Notes: generated from the letters alone by a model not told the origin. A DNA stretch of 64,000 nt from Lutibacter citreus (GCF_003260195.1 NZ_QEIH01000006.1:124001-188000), one strand, 5' to 3'. Shown: positions 1 through 9,115, numbered from the stretch's first letter. Made by a program: numbers and translations.

Positions 1-383
1 TTTTAGATTTAGATAATTTTTTTACTGATATTCATAAATATCTTCGTTTTTTAGAAGAAGTTATTATAAAAACGTTGGACGAGTATGGCTTAAAAGCCAC
101 TAGAAGCGAAGGTGAAACTGGCGTTTGGCTAGGTGTGGGCACTCCATTTGCTCGAAAAATTTGTGCTATGGGAGTTAGAACCAGCAGATGGGTTACAATG
201 CATGGTTTTGCACTTAATGTTAACGTTAACTTAGGTTATTTTGATAATATTATTCCCTGCGGAATTAAAGGAAAAGCAGTTACTTCTTTAGAAGCAGAAT
301 TAAATAGAAAGGTTCCTATGGAAGAAGTTAAAAGTAAAATTTTAAAACACTTTTCTGAAATATTTGAAGTAGAATTTATTTAA
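1..383 (+). CDS. lipB: Lipoyl(octanoyl) transferase LipB, 3' part
   Basis: C-terminal part of LipB, which moves octanoyl from acyl carrier protein to the lipoyl domains of 2-oxoacid dehydrogenases in the cytoplasm. The frame is open from base 3 and the 5' end is outside the window; the TTG at 75 is an internal Leu, not a start. Visible family signatures are the segment FARKICAMGVR, which holds the conserved active-site Lys, then RWVTMHGFALNVN, and IIPCGIKGKAVTSL, where the Cys of PCG is the expected acyl-thioester Cys. The protein stops normally after a short helical tail. It converges on the gene at 524 across a hairpin. Identification is firm; only the N-terminal half cannot be judged. Confidence 0.95.
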   Translation, partial: LDLDNFFTDIHKYLRFLEEVIIKTLDEYGLKATRSEGETGVWLGVGTPFARKICAMGVRTSRWVTMHGFALNVNVNLGYFDNIIPCGIKGKAVTSLEAELNRKVPMEEVKSKILKHFSEIFEVEFI

Positions 384-461
384 AATTTTTACTCTATATA
401 GAATTATAAGTGATATAAATTGTCTTATTTTTTTTTAACTTTTATAATTAAAAAAACAAAA

Positions 462-495
462 GGTGATTATTTAAATTTTAATTAAAGTAATCACC
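462..495. terminator. Hairpin between convergent lipB and nucleoid-protein genes
   Basis: Arms GGTGATTA (462-469) and TAATCACC (488-495), flanked by A-rich sequence on the left and CTTTT on the right. It sits between two convergent stops, so it could end transcription on both strands. The stem is short (8 bp). Confidence 0.5.
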
Positions 496-523
496 CAGCT
501 TTTTAAAACATCTAAATATCTAC

Positions 524-1573
524 TTAATCTTCTTCATTGAAGAAAACTTTGTAGAATTTCATTTTTTTATCTTCATCGTAACCTTTTTCTAAATATTCAC
601 TTGATGCATCTGGAGCATCAATATCAAGTTTTATTTGAATATTTGTATCAAGTTTTATTTCGGTTTTCATTTTTGCTTTCTGCTTTTTCAATACTATATC
701 AGAAATTGCAAACTGATTTCTTACCAAAACATCATTTATCTCTTCAAATTGTTTTTTATAATCGTCAAATAAAGGTTTTAAGTCTTCATTTTCTTCAAAA
801 ACTTCTTCTTTAAAATCTTGAATATTTACATCTTCATTTTCTTTAAAGAAATCAACTGTTTTAGCTAAAAATTTAGATTTTTCTTGAGATCCATAATCTT
901 CCTTAATCTCTTCAGAAAAATCTTTACACATTTCAATGTAATTTTGTGTATGCTGGTTATTATCATCAGCATATTTCACATTTAAAAAGTTTTTAATCCA
1001 GTATTGCGCGTCATAATTATTATTATCAACACTTAATACAACTCTTCCCTCTCCATCTGTAGAGTTAACAATTAAACAACCTTTATCTAGTTTTTTAGTG
1101 CTTATTCCTTGTTGCACAAATACATCTAAACTATCTTTTTCCATGAAAGTTTGAAAAAAGTTAATTTTATTTTCAATTTTAAAAATCCCAAGTGCTTGCG
1201 TTACCACATCTTTATATTCAACATCTTCAAACAAAGCTATAATTACATCTCCTGTTTTTATTTGCGCAGAATTAGATTGTTCATATAAATGATTCACAAT
1301 ATGCTTCGATACTTCAATAAACTCAGTATCATCAGTAAAAATTTCGGTTGAATAGTTATTTATTTCATTCAACTCAATATTAGCATGATGATTAAAACGA
1401 AAACTTTCAGCTACATTGGCAAATGGTTTAAGCAAAAATGGCTTCATTAACTCATAACTTTCTTCATCAAAAGTAATTACGTTTTCAGAAAAAATATTTG
1501 TTGCACTATTAAATTTATTTCCAACTTTATGGATAATAAATTTTGAAATTCCAGCTCTGGTTCTTTTAATCAT
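524..1573 (-). CDS. Nucleoid-associated protein (YejK/NdpA family)
   Basis: A 349-residue cytoplasmic protein resembling the 37-kDa nucleoid-associated protein family (PF04245, YejK/NdpA). The N-terminus (KFIIHKVGNKFNSATN), an acidic middle and a Lys-rich region near residues 300-320 fit that family, and the length is normal. Family members bind the nucleoid, but their molecular role is poorly defined. ATG start at 1573, with a TACATTTG box 22 bases upstream. It stands alone: converging with lipB downstream and about 125 bases from the next gene upstream. The family call rests on overall resemblance rather than a catalytic motif. Confidence 0.8.
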   Translation of the reverse strand: MIKRTRAGISKFIIHKVGNKFNSATNIFSENVITFDEESYELMKPFLLKPFANVAESFRFNHHANIELNEINNYSTEIFTDDTEFIEVSKHIVNHLYEQSNSAQIKTGDVIIALFEDVEYKDVVTQALGIFKIENKINFFQTFMEKDSLDVFVQQGISTKKLDKGCLIVNSTDGEGRVVLSVDNNNYDAQYWIKNFLNVKYADDNNQHTQNYIEMCKDFSEEIKEDYGSQEKSKFLAKTVDFFKENEDVNIQDFKEEVFEENEDLKPLFDDYKKQFEEINDVLVRNQFAISDIVLKKQKAKMKTEIKLDTNIQIKLDIDAPDASSEYLEKGYDEDKKMKFYKVFFNEED

Positions 1574-1594
1574 TGTTTACATTTTATAGGAACG

Positions 1595-1602
1595 CAAATG
1601 TA
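1595..1602 (-). promoter_or_regulatory. Candidate Bacteroidota -7 box
   Basis: On the minus strand the sequence reads TACATTTG, matching the Bacteroidota -7 consensus TAnnTTTG, 22 bases before the ATG at 1573. No clear -33 TTTG partner is seen at the usual distance. Confidence 0.35.
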
Positions 1603-1699
1603 ATTTTAAAATATTAAAAAGTAAATGTTTATAATATAAAAAAACCGAGCTCAAAAGTTCAATTTTAAAAAGTGTATTTAATGTTCTAAAAAAAGATGT

Positions 1700-2377
1700 T
1701 TATTTTTTTAAATTAGTAAGTACAGAATAACCTATTAGTTTCCCTTTTTTATTAAAATTTTCATTTTTCACCATACCAATTCCTACTGAAAGCCATTGCT
1801 TGGATATCATAGTAGATTTAATACCCATTTTCATTTCAGTTTTATTTGTAATAACAACACAATCAAAAGTTCCGGCCGGTGTAGTTATGGTTTCTTTGCC
1901 TTCAACTTTTCTATCTATTATATTAATTGATGATTTCATTTTAATTGGAGTGATTATTATCTCCATATTAACTTTAGCATCAGGTAACTCCTGCCCTGCT
2001 ATAAGTTTATTAGGTATACTTAAATTTGTCCCTGTCATATTAATCTCCATATCTTTATATTGTTTTAATATATCTCCAGAAATTAAAGATTTAAAATCTA
2101 CAGAAACCCCATCATTTACACATTCAACATTGTATTCTATTTCAGAAATATGCTTCCCTTTTTCATCTTTCATATTTGTTACAAACACAGCAACATTATC
2201 TTTTACATCCTTAACAAGATGACTGACTACTCCAGAATTTTTACCTTTTTTATCATAATTAGTTATTTCTACTTCTACTCCCTTTTTAAATGGATAATAT
2301 GTACTACAATTATTTTGGCTTTTGGCGCCAATAAATATAAACACAAACACAACTGTTAAATAAATTTTGACTTTCAT
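1700..2377 (-). CDS. Secreted DUF3108/TapB-like protein
   Basis: A 225-residue exported protein. Residues 1-20 form a signal peptide ending near GAKSQ, followed by NNCSTYYPFKKGVEVE. The rest is predicted beta-rich, with the segment TITTPAGTFDCVVITNKTEMKM and a C-terminal SKQWLSVGIGMVKNE. This 'PAGTFDC... W...G.G.VK' layout is typical of DUF3108/TapB-like periplasmic beta proteins common in Bacteroidota. No catalytic motif is visible and the function is unknown. It lies between the nucleoid-associated protein and rnhB with wide gaps, so it is probably transcribed alone. A TATATTTG box is found 40 bases upstream. Confidence 0.65.
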   Translation of the reverse strand: MKVKIYLTVVFVFIFIGAKSQNNCSTYYPFKKGVEVEITNYDKKGKNSGVVSHLVKDVKDNVAVFVTNMKDEKGKHISEIEYNVECVNDGVSVDFKSLISGDILKQYKDMEINMTGTNLSIPNKLIAGQELPDAKVNMEIIITPIKMKSSINIIDRKVEGKETITTPAGTFDCVVITNKTEMKMGIKSTMISKQWLSVGIGMVKNENFNKKGKLIGYSVLTNLKK

Positions 2378-2417
2378 ACCACTTGATTTTAATTAGTTAA
2401 TATATAGACGATTATAA

Positions 2418-2425
2418 CAAATATA
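2418..2425 (-). promoter_or_regulatory. Candidate Bacteroidota -7 box
   Basis: The minus strand reads TATATTTG, a match to TAnnTTTG, about 40 bases before the ATG at 2377. In such AT-rich DNA a chance match is quite possible, and no -33 element is evident. Confidence 0.3.
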
Positions 2426-2482
2426 ACAATTTATATCTACCTCCTAATTAATTTAAAACTGAGAACAAAACAATTTTCTGTA

Positions 2483-3085
2483 TTACAAATCTAATTTTAA
2501 TTGTTCTGGCAATAATTTAAATGATTTTCTATGGTATTTGTTAGGTCCAAATTCTCTAATAGCAGCTCTATGTTGTTTGGTTGGGTATCCTTTATTTTTT
2601 TTCCAAAAATAGTTAGGAAATTCTTTATCAATCTTCTCCATAAACTCATCTCTATAAGTTTTTGCTAAAACTGATGCTGCGGCAATACTCATATATTTTG
2701 CATCACCTTTTATAATTGTTTCGTGAGGAATATCCCTAAAAGGTTTAAATTTATTACCATCAACAATAATATGTTCTGGCTGTAAAGAGAGTTTTTTTAT
2801 AGATTCATGCATTCCTAATATTGATGCTTGTAATATATTTATTTCATCAATTTTTTCTTCAGAAATAAATGAAACTCCATATGCTAAGGCATTTTTTTCA
2901 ATAAACGGTCTTAAAATATCACGTTGCTTTTCAGTTAACTGCTTTGAATCATTTAAAAGTGGGTGCACAAAATTGGGTGGTAAAATAACTGCTGCAGCTA
3001 CCACTGGCCCTGCTAAACAGCCTCTTCCGGCCTCATCTGTTCCTGCTTCTAATATGTTTTTTTTATAATATTTTTTGAGCCCCAT
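2483..3085 (-). CDS. rnhB: Ribonuclease HII
   Basis: A 200-residue ribonuclease HII that removes RNA from RNA-DNA hybrids and misincorporated ribonucleotides. The N-terminus carries the type 2 RNase H signature [15 protein letters not shown], with metal-binding Asp17 and Glu18. Later motifs are IIVDG, containing another catalytic Asp, and [14 protein letters not shown], containing the last acidic ligand, followed by [26 protein letters not shown] near the C-terminus. Length and motif order are those of a complete bacterial enzyme. It is divergent from the putative porin at 3185 with a 99-base spacer. Confidence 0.97.
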   Translation of the reverse strand: MGLKKYYKKNILEAGTDEAGRGCLAGPVVAAAVILPPNFVHPLLNDSKQLTEKQRDILRPFIEKNALAYGVSFISEEKIDEINILQASILGMHESIKKLSLQPEHIIVDGNKFKPFRDIPHETIIKGDAKYMSIAAASVLAKTYRDEFMEKIDKEFPNYFWKKNKGYPTKQHRAAIREFGPNKYHRKSFKLLPEQLKLDL

Positions 3086-3160
3086 TTATATGAAATAAGT
3101 ACGTAAAATTAATAAAAGTTATCATTACAATTTACTATTATTATTTTCGTTCAATTATTT

Positions 3161-3168
3161 TACCTTTG
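3161..3168 (+). promoter_or_regulatory. Candidate -7 promoter box of the porin gene
   Basis: TACCTTTG matches the Bacteroidota -7 consensus TAnnTTTG and lies 17 bases before the ATG at 3185. No convincing -33 TTTG is seen 19-21 bases upstream. Confidence 0.45.
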
Positions 3169-3184
3169 CCACTTAATATTTTAT

Positions 3185-5641
3185 ATGAAAAAAATAGTAT
3201 TATTCGTATTCTTTAGTTTTACCATCACTTCTATTTGTGCCCAATTTGACAATCAAAATGGACAAGGTAGCTCACAAAATAATTCTGGAGGAGGAATGTT
3301 TGGTGGCGGCAATAACAATCAATCTTCTACGGCTAGTGACGATACTACGATAAAACTTAGTGGTGAAACAAAATACACAGATTACAAAATGTTTTCTGTT
3401 AATAATGATACAACCTATATTGACACAACACTAACTTTAAAAAAAGATTTTAAATTTAATTATATTAGAAAAGATAATTTTGAATTATTAGCTTTTCACA
3501 ATCAAGGACAAACATTTAATAAATTAGGATATAATTTTAATAATAAAGGTATTTTTCCTTTAATGGGAATAGATGCAAAACAATTTAATTATAAAACTGT
3601 TGAAGATATACAATACTATTATGTTCCTACGCCAACAACCGAGGTACTTTATAGAACAGGACTTGAACAAGGACAGGTATTGGATGCATTTATAACAATG
3701 AACACTTCTAAGCAATTTAACTTTTCACTTGCATATAAAGGTTTAAGATCGCTTGGTAAATATCGCCAAGCATTATCAAGCCATGGTAATTTTAGATATA
3801 CATTTAATTATCATTCAAAAAATGAACTTTATAATTTGAAAGGACATTTTTCATCTTTTGATTTTTTAAATTATGAAAATGGTGGATTGACTGAAGAATC
3901 TATTAATTATTTTGAAGGTAATGACCCAAATTATATAGAAAGAGGTCGTTTAGACGTAAATTACAGTGATGCAGAAAGTCTTCTTGAAGGAAAACGATAT
4001 TACATAAACCAATCTTATTCTTTATATTCTAAAAAACATTCAGTAAGAAAAGCGTTTTCTTTTAAAGAAAATATTCAAAAAAACAGATTAGACTCAATAA
4101 ACAAATCCATTTTAAAAATACAAAAAGACTCTATAAGTGCAGATTCAATAAAGGAATTAAACATTAATTTAAAGAAATTAAAAGCTTCTAAAGTTGATAC
4201 TTTGTCTATAAAACCTATTGATTCTATAAATATAGATTCAATAAAGCAATTAAATATTGATTTTAAGAAACTAGATACTGCAAAAGTTGATAGCGTATTT
4301 ATTCCAAAAAAACAAATAGACTCTTTAAATATTAAATCAATTAAAAATGACACCTTAACAAAGCCTGTAATTAAAATTGATTCATTAGAAGTTGTTTCTA
4401 AAAAAACTGATTTGTTAGCACCTCTAGAATTCACCCTAGATGAAGTAAAAATATCTGAATTAAGAACATCTTCAAAAATTATAAAAGATTCTTTAAAAAT
4501 TAATAAAAAAGATCTTGATTCCCTACTTCAAATTACGGATATAGTTGAATTAAATTTGGGGCACATATTTACGTATGAAACCAAACATTATAGATTTACT
4601 AAATCCTCTGCAGGGTCCGTTTTTGGAGAAACTTTTGGCTCATCTCTTAGTGATCACACTTCATATCAAAATATGGAAAATCAGCTTTATTTAGAGCTTA
4701 AAACGCCTAAAATTGGGGTGCTGAGAACAAAAATTAATCATTATAAATACAATTATCATTACAATAGTATTTTGTATTATGATGATTTAACAATAGAAGA
4801 CAAATTAAAAGGAAATACTATTGCCGCAGGTGCAAATTGGAAAACATCAATTGGAAAATTCTATTTAGATGCTGATGCTAATTCAATAATATCAGGTGAT
4901 TTTACAGGTTCTTCAATAAAAGCATCGCTTGGTTTTAAGAAAGATAGTGTTTATAATTTTAAAGGTTTTGCTGAAGTAGCTTCAAAATCTCCAAGTTTAA
5001 ATAAAATACTATATCAAAGTTCCTATAAAGATTACAATTGGTCTAATAATTTTAAAAATGAAGACGTTAAATCTTTAGGTGTCGAGTTTAAATTGAACAA
5101 GTGGGGAAGTATTAATGCCTCTTATAATTTAATAGACAACTACACTTATTTCGATACTATATCTAAGCCAACCCAAGCTTCAGAAACGCTAAACTACCTT
5201 AAGGTTAAAGCACACCAATATTTCACTTACAAAAAATTTACCATTGATAATACAGTAATGTATCAAAATGTTTTGGAGGGTGAATCATTTTTTCGTGTAC
5301 CACAGATAGTAACTAGAAATACAATATATTTTTCAGATTACGTTTTTAAAGGGGATCCTTTATATTTACAAACCGGAATTACTTTTAAATATTTTACATC
5401 ATTTAAATCCAATGCCTTTAACCCACTGCTAAATGAATTTGTTTTACAAGATGATACTGAAATTGGAAATTTCCCAATTCTTGATTTCTTCTTTAATATG
5501 CAAGTTAGAAGAACACGTATATATTTAAAAGTTGAGAATTTTGGAGCTAGCTTTTTAGGAAGAAATTATTATTCTGCACCAAATTACCCTTATAGAGATC
5601 TTACTGTTAGATTTGGACTTGTGTGGAATTTCTTTATTTAG
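3185..5641 (+). CDS. Putative outer-membrane porin (Porin_10-like)
   Basis: An 818-residue exported protein with a signal peptide (cleavage near SICAQ), then a Gly/Asn/Ser-rich linker (NNSGGGMFGGGNNN). Residues about 60-270 and 440-818 are rich in alternating aromatic/polar strands, and the chain ends in VWNFFI, the aromatic C-terminus expected of an outer-membrane beta-barrel. This is the layout of the Bacteroidota 'putative porin' family (PF14121). The unusual part is a Lys/Asp/Ser-rich insert at residues about 300-415, annotated separately. The gene converges on nhaC and the two coding regions overlap by 8 bases. Substrate unknown. Confidence 0.75.
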   Translation: MKKIVLFVFFSFTITSICAQFDNQNGQGSSQNNSGGGMFGGGNNNQSSTASDDTTIKLSGETKYTDYKMFSVNNDTTYIDTTLTLKKDFKFNYIRKDNFELLAFHNQGQTFNKLGYNFNNKGIFPLMGIDAKQFNYKTVEDIQYYYVPTPTTEVLYRTGLEQGQVLDAFITMNTSKQFNFSLAYKGLRSLGKYRQALSSHGNFRYTFNYHSKNELYNLKGHFSSFDFLNYENGGLTEESINYFEGNDPNYIERGRLDVNYSDAESLLEGKRYYINQSYSLYSKKHSVRKAFSFKENIQKNRLDSINKSILKIQKDSISADSIKELNINLKKLKASKVDTLSIKPIDSINIDSIKQLNIDFKKLDTAKVDSVFIPKKQIDSLNIKSIKNDTLTKPVIKIDSLEVVSKKTDLLAPLEFTLDEVKISELRTSSKIIKDSLKINKKDLDSLLQITDIVELNLGHIFTYETKHYRFTKSSAGSVFGETFGSSLSDHTSYQNMENQLYLELKTPKIGVLRTKINHYKYNYHYNSILYYDDLTIEDKLKGNTIAAGANWKTSIGKFYLDADANSIISGDFTGSSIKASLGFKKDSVYNFKGFAEVASKSPSLNKILYQSSYKDYNWSNNFKNEDVKSLGVEFKLNKWGSINASYNLIDNYTYFDTISKPTQASETLNYLKVKAHQYFTYKKFTIDNTVMYQNVLEGESFFRVPQIVTRNTIYFSDYVFKGDPLYLQTGITFKYFTSFKSNAFNPLLNEFVLQDDTEIGNFPILDFFFNMQVRRTRIYLKVENFGASFLGRNYYSAPNYPYRDLTVRFGLVWNFFI
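4082..4430 (+). repeat. Degenerate DSI/LKKL repeats inside the porin
   Basis: Within the porin, residues about 300-415 repeat a pattern in which DSI alternates with short Lys/Leu blocks. Compare IKELNINLKKLKASKVDT with IKQLNIDFKKLDTAKVDS, each preceded by ADSIKEL or IDSIKQL. At least five DSI/DSL units follow. The segment is low in aromatics, unlike the surrounding barrel, and looks helical or disordered, so it may form a periplasmic or surface extension. Confidence 0.6.
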
Positions 5642-7118
5642 AAACTAATTCTTTAATTTTAATTCTGAAAGCTGCAAAAATTAATGTCATAATAGGACTT
5701 AACCAGTTGAAAATCGCGAAAGCAAAATAATCTACAACAGGCACACCTAAAACACCACTTTGGTAGGCTCCACAAGTGTTCCAAGGTATTAATACAGATG
5801 TTACAGTTCCCGAATCTTCTAGAGTTCTACTTAAATTTTCGGGAGCTAAACCTTTATCTTTAAATGCTTTTGCATACATTTTACCAGGAACTACAATTGC
5901 TAAATATTGATCTGAAGCAGTTCCATTTAACACAACACATGTAAAAACCGTACTGGCAAATAACCCGAAAATAGAATCAAACATACTTAGTATTGATTTA
6001 CTAATTCTAGCTAATGCACCAATGGCATCCATAACACCTCCAAAAACCATGGCACATAAAATCAACCAAATTGTTCCTAACATCCCTTTCATTCCTCCAG
6101 AACTAAACAAATCATTTAACTCAGCACTTGATGTTTCAACAGAAGTATCAACAGTAATAGCATTCATTACACCTTTATAACCCGCAATAAAATCTAAATT
6201 TTTTGCGCCAGAAACTTCCAAAACAATATCTGGTTGAAATATTAAAGCTGCAATACCGCCCAATAATGTACCTCCTAATAAAGCAATTAATGGAGGCGCT
6301 TTTTTTATAATTAGAAAAATAACTAAAACCGGAACAGTAAATAACCACGGTGTAATATTAAAAGCCTCATCTATAGATATTAATTTATCAGAAACATCAG
6401 TTACTCCAGCAGTATCAATACTAAATCCTATTATTATAAAAACTATTAGTGTAATAATTATTGTTGGTACCGTTGTATAAGACATATACTTTATATGATC
6501 AAATAAATCGCCTCCTGCCATTGCTGGTGCCAAATTTGTAGTATCACTTAAAGGTGACATTTTATCTCCAAAATAGGCGCCCGAAAGTACAGCTCCAGCT
6601 GTCATACCTAATGAAATTCCAAGAGATTCTCCAATACCAATTAAAGCAATACCAACTGTAGCTGAAGTGGTCCATGAGCTTCCTGTTGCAAGAGAAATAA
6701 TAGCACAAATAACAACACAAGCTGCTAAAAATATAGTTGGATTTAAAATTTGAAGTCCATAATAAATCATAGTTGGAATAATTCCACTAATTAGCCAAGT
6801 TCCTGCCAAGGCACCTACCATTAACAAAATTAAAATTGCTCCTGCAGTTGATTTAATATTTTCAGATATTTCTTCAACCATTATCTTATAAGAAACCTTA
6901 TTAAAAAAACCAACAATGGCTGCTACTGAAGCTCCCAATAGTAATATAAACTGATTACTTCCACTTAGTGCGTCATCTCCATAAACATATACATTAAAAA
7001 AAAGCATTGAAACCAATGCTAAAACAGGAATAAGGGCTTCCCAAATATTTAATTCTTTATTTACTATAATTTTTTGATCCTCAATTTTTATTTCTTCAAT
7101 ATTTGAGTCCTCCTGCAT
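5634..7118 (-). CDS. nhaC: Na+/H+ antiporter, NhaC family
   Basis: A 494-residue inner-membrane protein with about eleven or twelve hydrophobic segments and an acidic cytoplasmic N-terminus. Family-like motifs include ATGSSWTTSATVGIALIGIG, AGAVLSGAYFGDKMSPLSDTTNLAPA (polar residues typical of the NhaC transport core) and LNGTASDQYLAIVVPGKMY followed by SRTLEDSGTVTSVLIPWNTCGAY. These match NhaC-type sodium/proton antiporters, which is sensible for a marine cell. It is transcribed towards the porin and overlaps its 3' end by 8 bases. The last residues (FRIKIKELVSK) are cytoplasmic. Ion specificity cannot be proven from sequence. Confidence 0.9.
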   Translation of the reverse strand: MQEDSNIEEIKIEDQKIIVNKELNIWEALIPVLALVSMLFFNVYVYGDDALSGSNQFILLLGASVAAIVGFFNKVSYKIMVEEISENIKSTAGAILILLMVGALAGTWLISGIIPTMIYYGLQILNPTIFLAACVVICAIISLATGSSWTTSATVGIALIGIGESLGISLGMTAGAVLSGAYFGDKMSPLSDTTNLAPAMAGGDLFDHIKYMSYTTVPTIIITLIVFIIIGFSIDTAGVTDVSDKLISIDEAFNITPWLFTVPVLVIFLIIKKAPPLIALLGGTLLGGIAALIFQPDIVLEVSGAKNLDFIAGYKGVMNAITVDTSVETSSAELNDLFSSGGMKGMLGTIWLILCAMVFGGVMDAIGALARISKSILSMFDSIFGLFASTVFTCVVLNGTASDQYLAIVVPGKMYAKAFKDKGLAPENLSRTLEDSGTVTSVLIPWNTCGAYQSGVLGVPVVDYFAFAIFNWLSPIMTLIFAAFRIKIKELVSK

Positions 7119-7173
7119 ATATATTATTTTGATTGGTAATATTACGGAAATTTAAAAATTTACACAAATCAAA

Positions 7174-7203
7174 AAGCCTCACACAATTTAATGAGTGAGG
7201 CTT
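7174..7203 (-). terminator. Rho-independent terminator after the PLP enzyme
   Basis: Arms AAGCCTCAC (7174-7182) and GTGAGGCTT (7195-7203) with a 12-base loop. Read on the minus strand the stem is followed by TTTTTG, as expected for a terminator of the gene ending at 7228. Confidence 0.8.
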
Positions 7204-7227
7204 ATAATTTATAAAATCATTATATTC

Positions 7228-8427
7228 TTAAAGTATTCCTACTTTTTTCATACACATTCTCATTGCTCTATAGGTACGCTCAATATCATTATCCAAACCA
7301 ATGGAAAAACGTACAATTCCATCTGAAAGCCCCATTTTTTGTTGTTCTTCTTCAGGAATTTCAGATGAAGTACTAGTTCCTGGAGCACTAAATAAGGTTT
7401 TATAAAATCCTAAACTTACAGCTAGATAACCCAAATTTTCATTTTGCATTAACTCCATAAGCTCATTTGCTTTTTCTATGTTTCCAACGTCAATTGTTAA
7501 GATTCCTCCAAAACCATATTCTTTATTATAGATTTCTTTAAAAAGATTGTAATCTTTATGACTTTTTAATCCTGGATACACAACCTTTAATCCATCATTT
7601 TCAAAATGCTCAGCTAAATAGAGGGCGTTTTCGCTATGCTTTTTCATTCTTATATGAAGTGTTCTAAGATTTTTTAAAACACTTGCAGATCTTAAACTAT
7701 CCATAACTGGACCCAATAACATAGCTGCACCGTTGTTCACACTTCTTAAACTATCTATAAATTCTTGGCTACCACAAACTACACCTCCTACCGTATCATT
7801 TGTACCATTAATAAATTTAGTTAAACTATGAACCGTAATATCTGCTCCTAATTTTTGAGGTGAAATAATTAAAGGAGTAAATGTATTATCTACAACAAGT
7901 AAAATATTATGAGCTTTTGCAATTTTTGATAATTCTTTAATATTAGCCACCTCTAAAAGTGGATTGCTTATGGCTTCACAATAAATCATTTTTGTGTTTG
8001 GCAAAATTGCGTCTTCAATAGCTTTTAAATCTGTAATATCAATAAATGATGTTGAAATATTAAATTTTGGCACAAAGTTTTTTAAAAATGCATAACTACC
8101 GCCATAAATTGTTCTACTTGAAACTATATGATCACCTGCCCCGCAAACCTGCATAATTACAGATGTAATTGCTCCCATACCAGAAGCTGCAACATTTGCT
8201 GTTTCTGTGAATTCCATTGCAGCCAAAGCTTCACTTAAATATAAATTACTTGGGCTTGTATGCCGTGAATACAAATAGCAACCTTCTGCATGACCTTCAA
8301 AAGTATCAAGCATTGTTTTTGCGTGTAAGAATGTAAAAGTGGCAGAATCTGATATTGAAGGGTTAACCCCTCCATATTCTCCGAAATATTGTAAATCTTG
8401 AATTTTATTTGCTGGTTTATTGCTCAT
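7228..8427 (-). CDS. Methionine gamma-lyase-like PLP enzyme
   Basis: A 399-residue Cys/Met-metabolism PLP enzyme (fold type I). The PLP-binding Lys is expected at residue 204 in HSLTKFINGTND, with the cofactor Asp in LLVVDNTFTPL and the substrate-site Tyr/Arg in CYLYSRHTSPS. ASGMGAITSVIMQ is the usual phosphate-binding segment. The family includes methionine gamma-lyase, cystathionine gamma-lyase/synthase and homocysteine-forming sulfhydrylases; the SLTKFINGTND motif and C-terminal SLGFYKTLFSAPGTSTSSEI fit the methionine gamma-lyase-like branch. It is divergent from an Lrp/AsnC regulator, the classical arrangement for amino-acid-responsive control, which supports amino-acid breakdown. Exact substrate unproven. 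Confidence 0.85.
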   Translation of the reverse strand: MSNKPANKIQDLQYFGEYGGVNPSISDSATFTFLHAKTMLDTFEGHAEGCYLYSRHTSPSNLYLSEALAAMEFTETANVAASGMGAITSVIMQVCGAGDHIVSSRTIYGGSYAFLKNFVPKFNISTSFIDITDLKAIEDAILPNTKMIYCEAISNPLLEVANIKELSKIAKAHNILLVVDNTFTPLIISPQKLGADITVHSLTKFINGTNDTVGGVVCGSQEFIDSLRSVNNGAAMLLGPVMDSLRSASVLKNLRTLHIRMKKHSENALYLAEHFENDGLKVVYPGLKSHKDYNLFKEIYNKEYGFGGILTIDVGNIEKANELMELMQNENLGYLAVSLGFYKTLFSAPGTSTSSEIPEEEQQKMGLSDGIVRFSIGLDNDIERTYRAMRMCMKKVGIL

Positions 8428-8466
8428 GATAATATACTTTATCTTATAAATTTACATAACATATAT

Positions 8467-8504
8467 AATAATATCTACTAATATGCTTATATTTAGATAA
8501 TATT
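8467..8504. promoter_or_regulatory. Dyad in the divergent control region (possible Lrp-type site)
   Basis: Arms AATAATATCTA (8467-8477) and TAGATAATATT (8494-8504) are inverted repeats with 10 of 11 matches and a 16-base spacer. They lie between the divergent PLP-enzyme and Lrp/AsnC genes. Lrp-family dimers bind AT-rich dyads, so this is a reasonable operator candidate, though the region is so AT-rich that chance is possible. Confidence 0.35.
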
Positions 8505-8583
8505 ACTTCTATATTATATTTTAAAAGATTTATTTTCTATATAATTTAAAATAAATGGAAAATTTCAGAAAAAATCACTTTAT

Positions 8584-9045
8584 ATGAATTCATTAGATAC
8601 AACCGATAAAAAAATATTGAATATTCTTCAGCAAAATTCCAAAGTAAATATTAAAGAAATTGCTATAAAAATTGGTTTAACACAAACACCAACATATGAA
8701 AGGATTAAACGGATGGAGAAATCAGGTGTTATAAAAAAATACATAGCCACTTTAAACAAAGAAAAAATTGGTTATACAATTGAAGTATTTTGTCAAGTAT
8801 CTTTATTAGTTCATTCCAAAGAATTGATAAACCGATTTGAGAAAGCTGTTAGTATTATGGAAGAGGTTATTGAATGCTATCACGTAGCTGGAAACTATGA
8901 TTATTTATTAAAAGTAATTGTGAAGGATATGAGTAGCTACCAGAATTTTTTAAAAAACAAATTATCTGTTTTAGATTCTGTAGCCAATGTACAAAGTACT
9001 TTTGTAATGAGTTCTACAAAGGAAAACTCTTATTTTAGGTTATAA
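8584..9045 (+). CDS. Lrp/AsnC family transcriptional regulator
   Basis: A 153-residue regulator. Residues 1-60 form the Lrp-type winged helix: LDTTDKKILNILQQNSKVNIKEIA, then the recognition region LTQTPTYERIKRMEKSGVIKKYIATLN. Residues about 65-150 are the RAM ligand-binding domain with ECYHVAGNYDYLLKVIVKDM, the conserved effector-binding turn. It is divergent from the methionine gamma-lyase-like gene, so it probably senses an amino acid and controls that neighbour and itself. It ends just before a strong bidirectional hairpin. Family identity is certain; the effector is inferred from the neighbour only. Confidence 0.93.
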   Translation: MNSLDTTDKKILNILQQNSKVNIKEIAIKIGLTQTPTYERIKRMEKSGVIKKYIATLNKEKIGYTIEVFCQVSLLVHSKELINRFEKAVSIMEEVIECYHVAGNYDYLLKVIVKDMSSYQNFLKNKLSVLDSVANVQSTFVMSSTKENSYFRL

Positions 9046-9047
9046 AA

Positions 9048-9097
9048 AAAAGGCTATTTAAAAAGTAAAATTTTCATTACTTTTTAAATAGCCTTTT
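9048..9097. terminator. Bidirectional terminator between lrp and yceI
   Basis: A perfect 21-bp stem: left arm 9048-9068 (AAAAGGCTATTT then AAAAAGTAA) and right arm 9077-9097 with an 8-base loop. A-rich and T-rich flanks on either side suit termination of both convergent genes. Confidence 0.9.
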
Positions 9098-9115
9098 ATA
9101 TTTTTAAAATTACTA

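Noticed and set aside
4082-4430. Repetitive stretch considered as a CRISPR-like array
   Set aside because: The repeats are degenerate, in frame and protein-coding, with no regular spacer units and no cas genes nearby.
4075-4434. 119-codon open frame antisense to the porin insert
   Set aside because: It mirrors the DSI-rich repeats of the porin and has no independent support.
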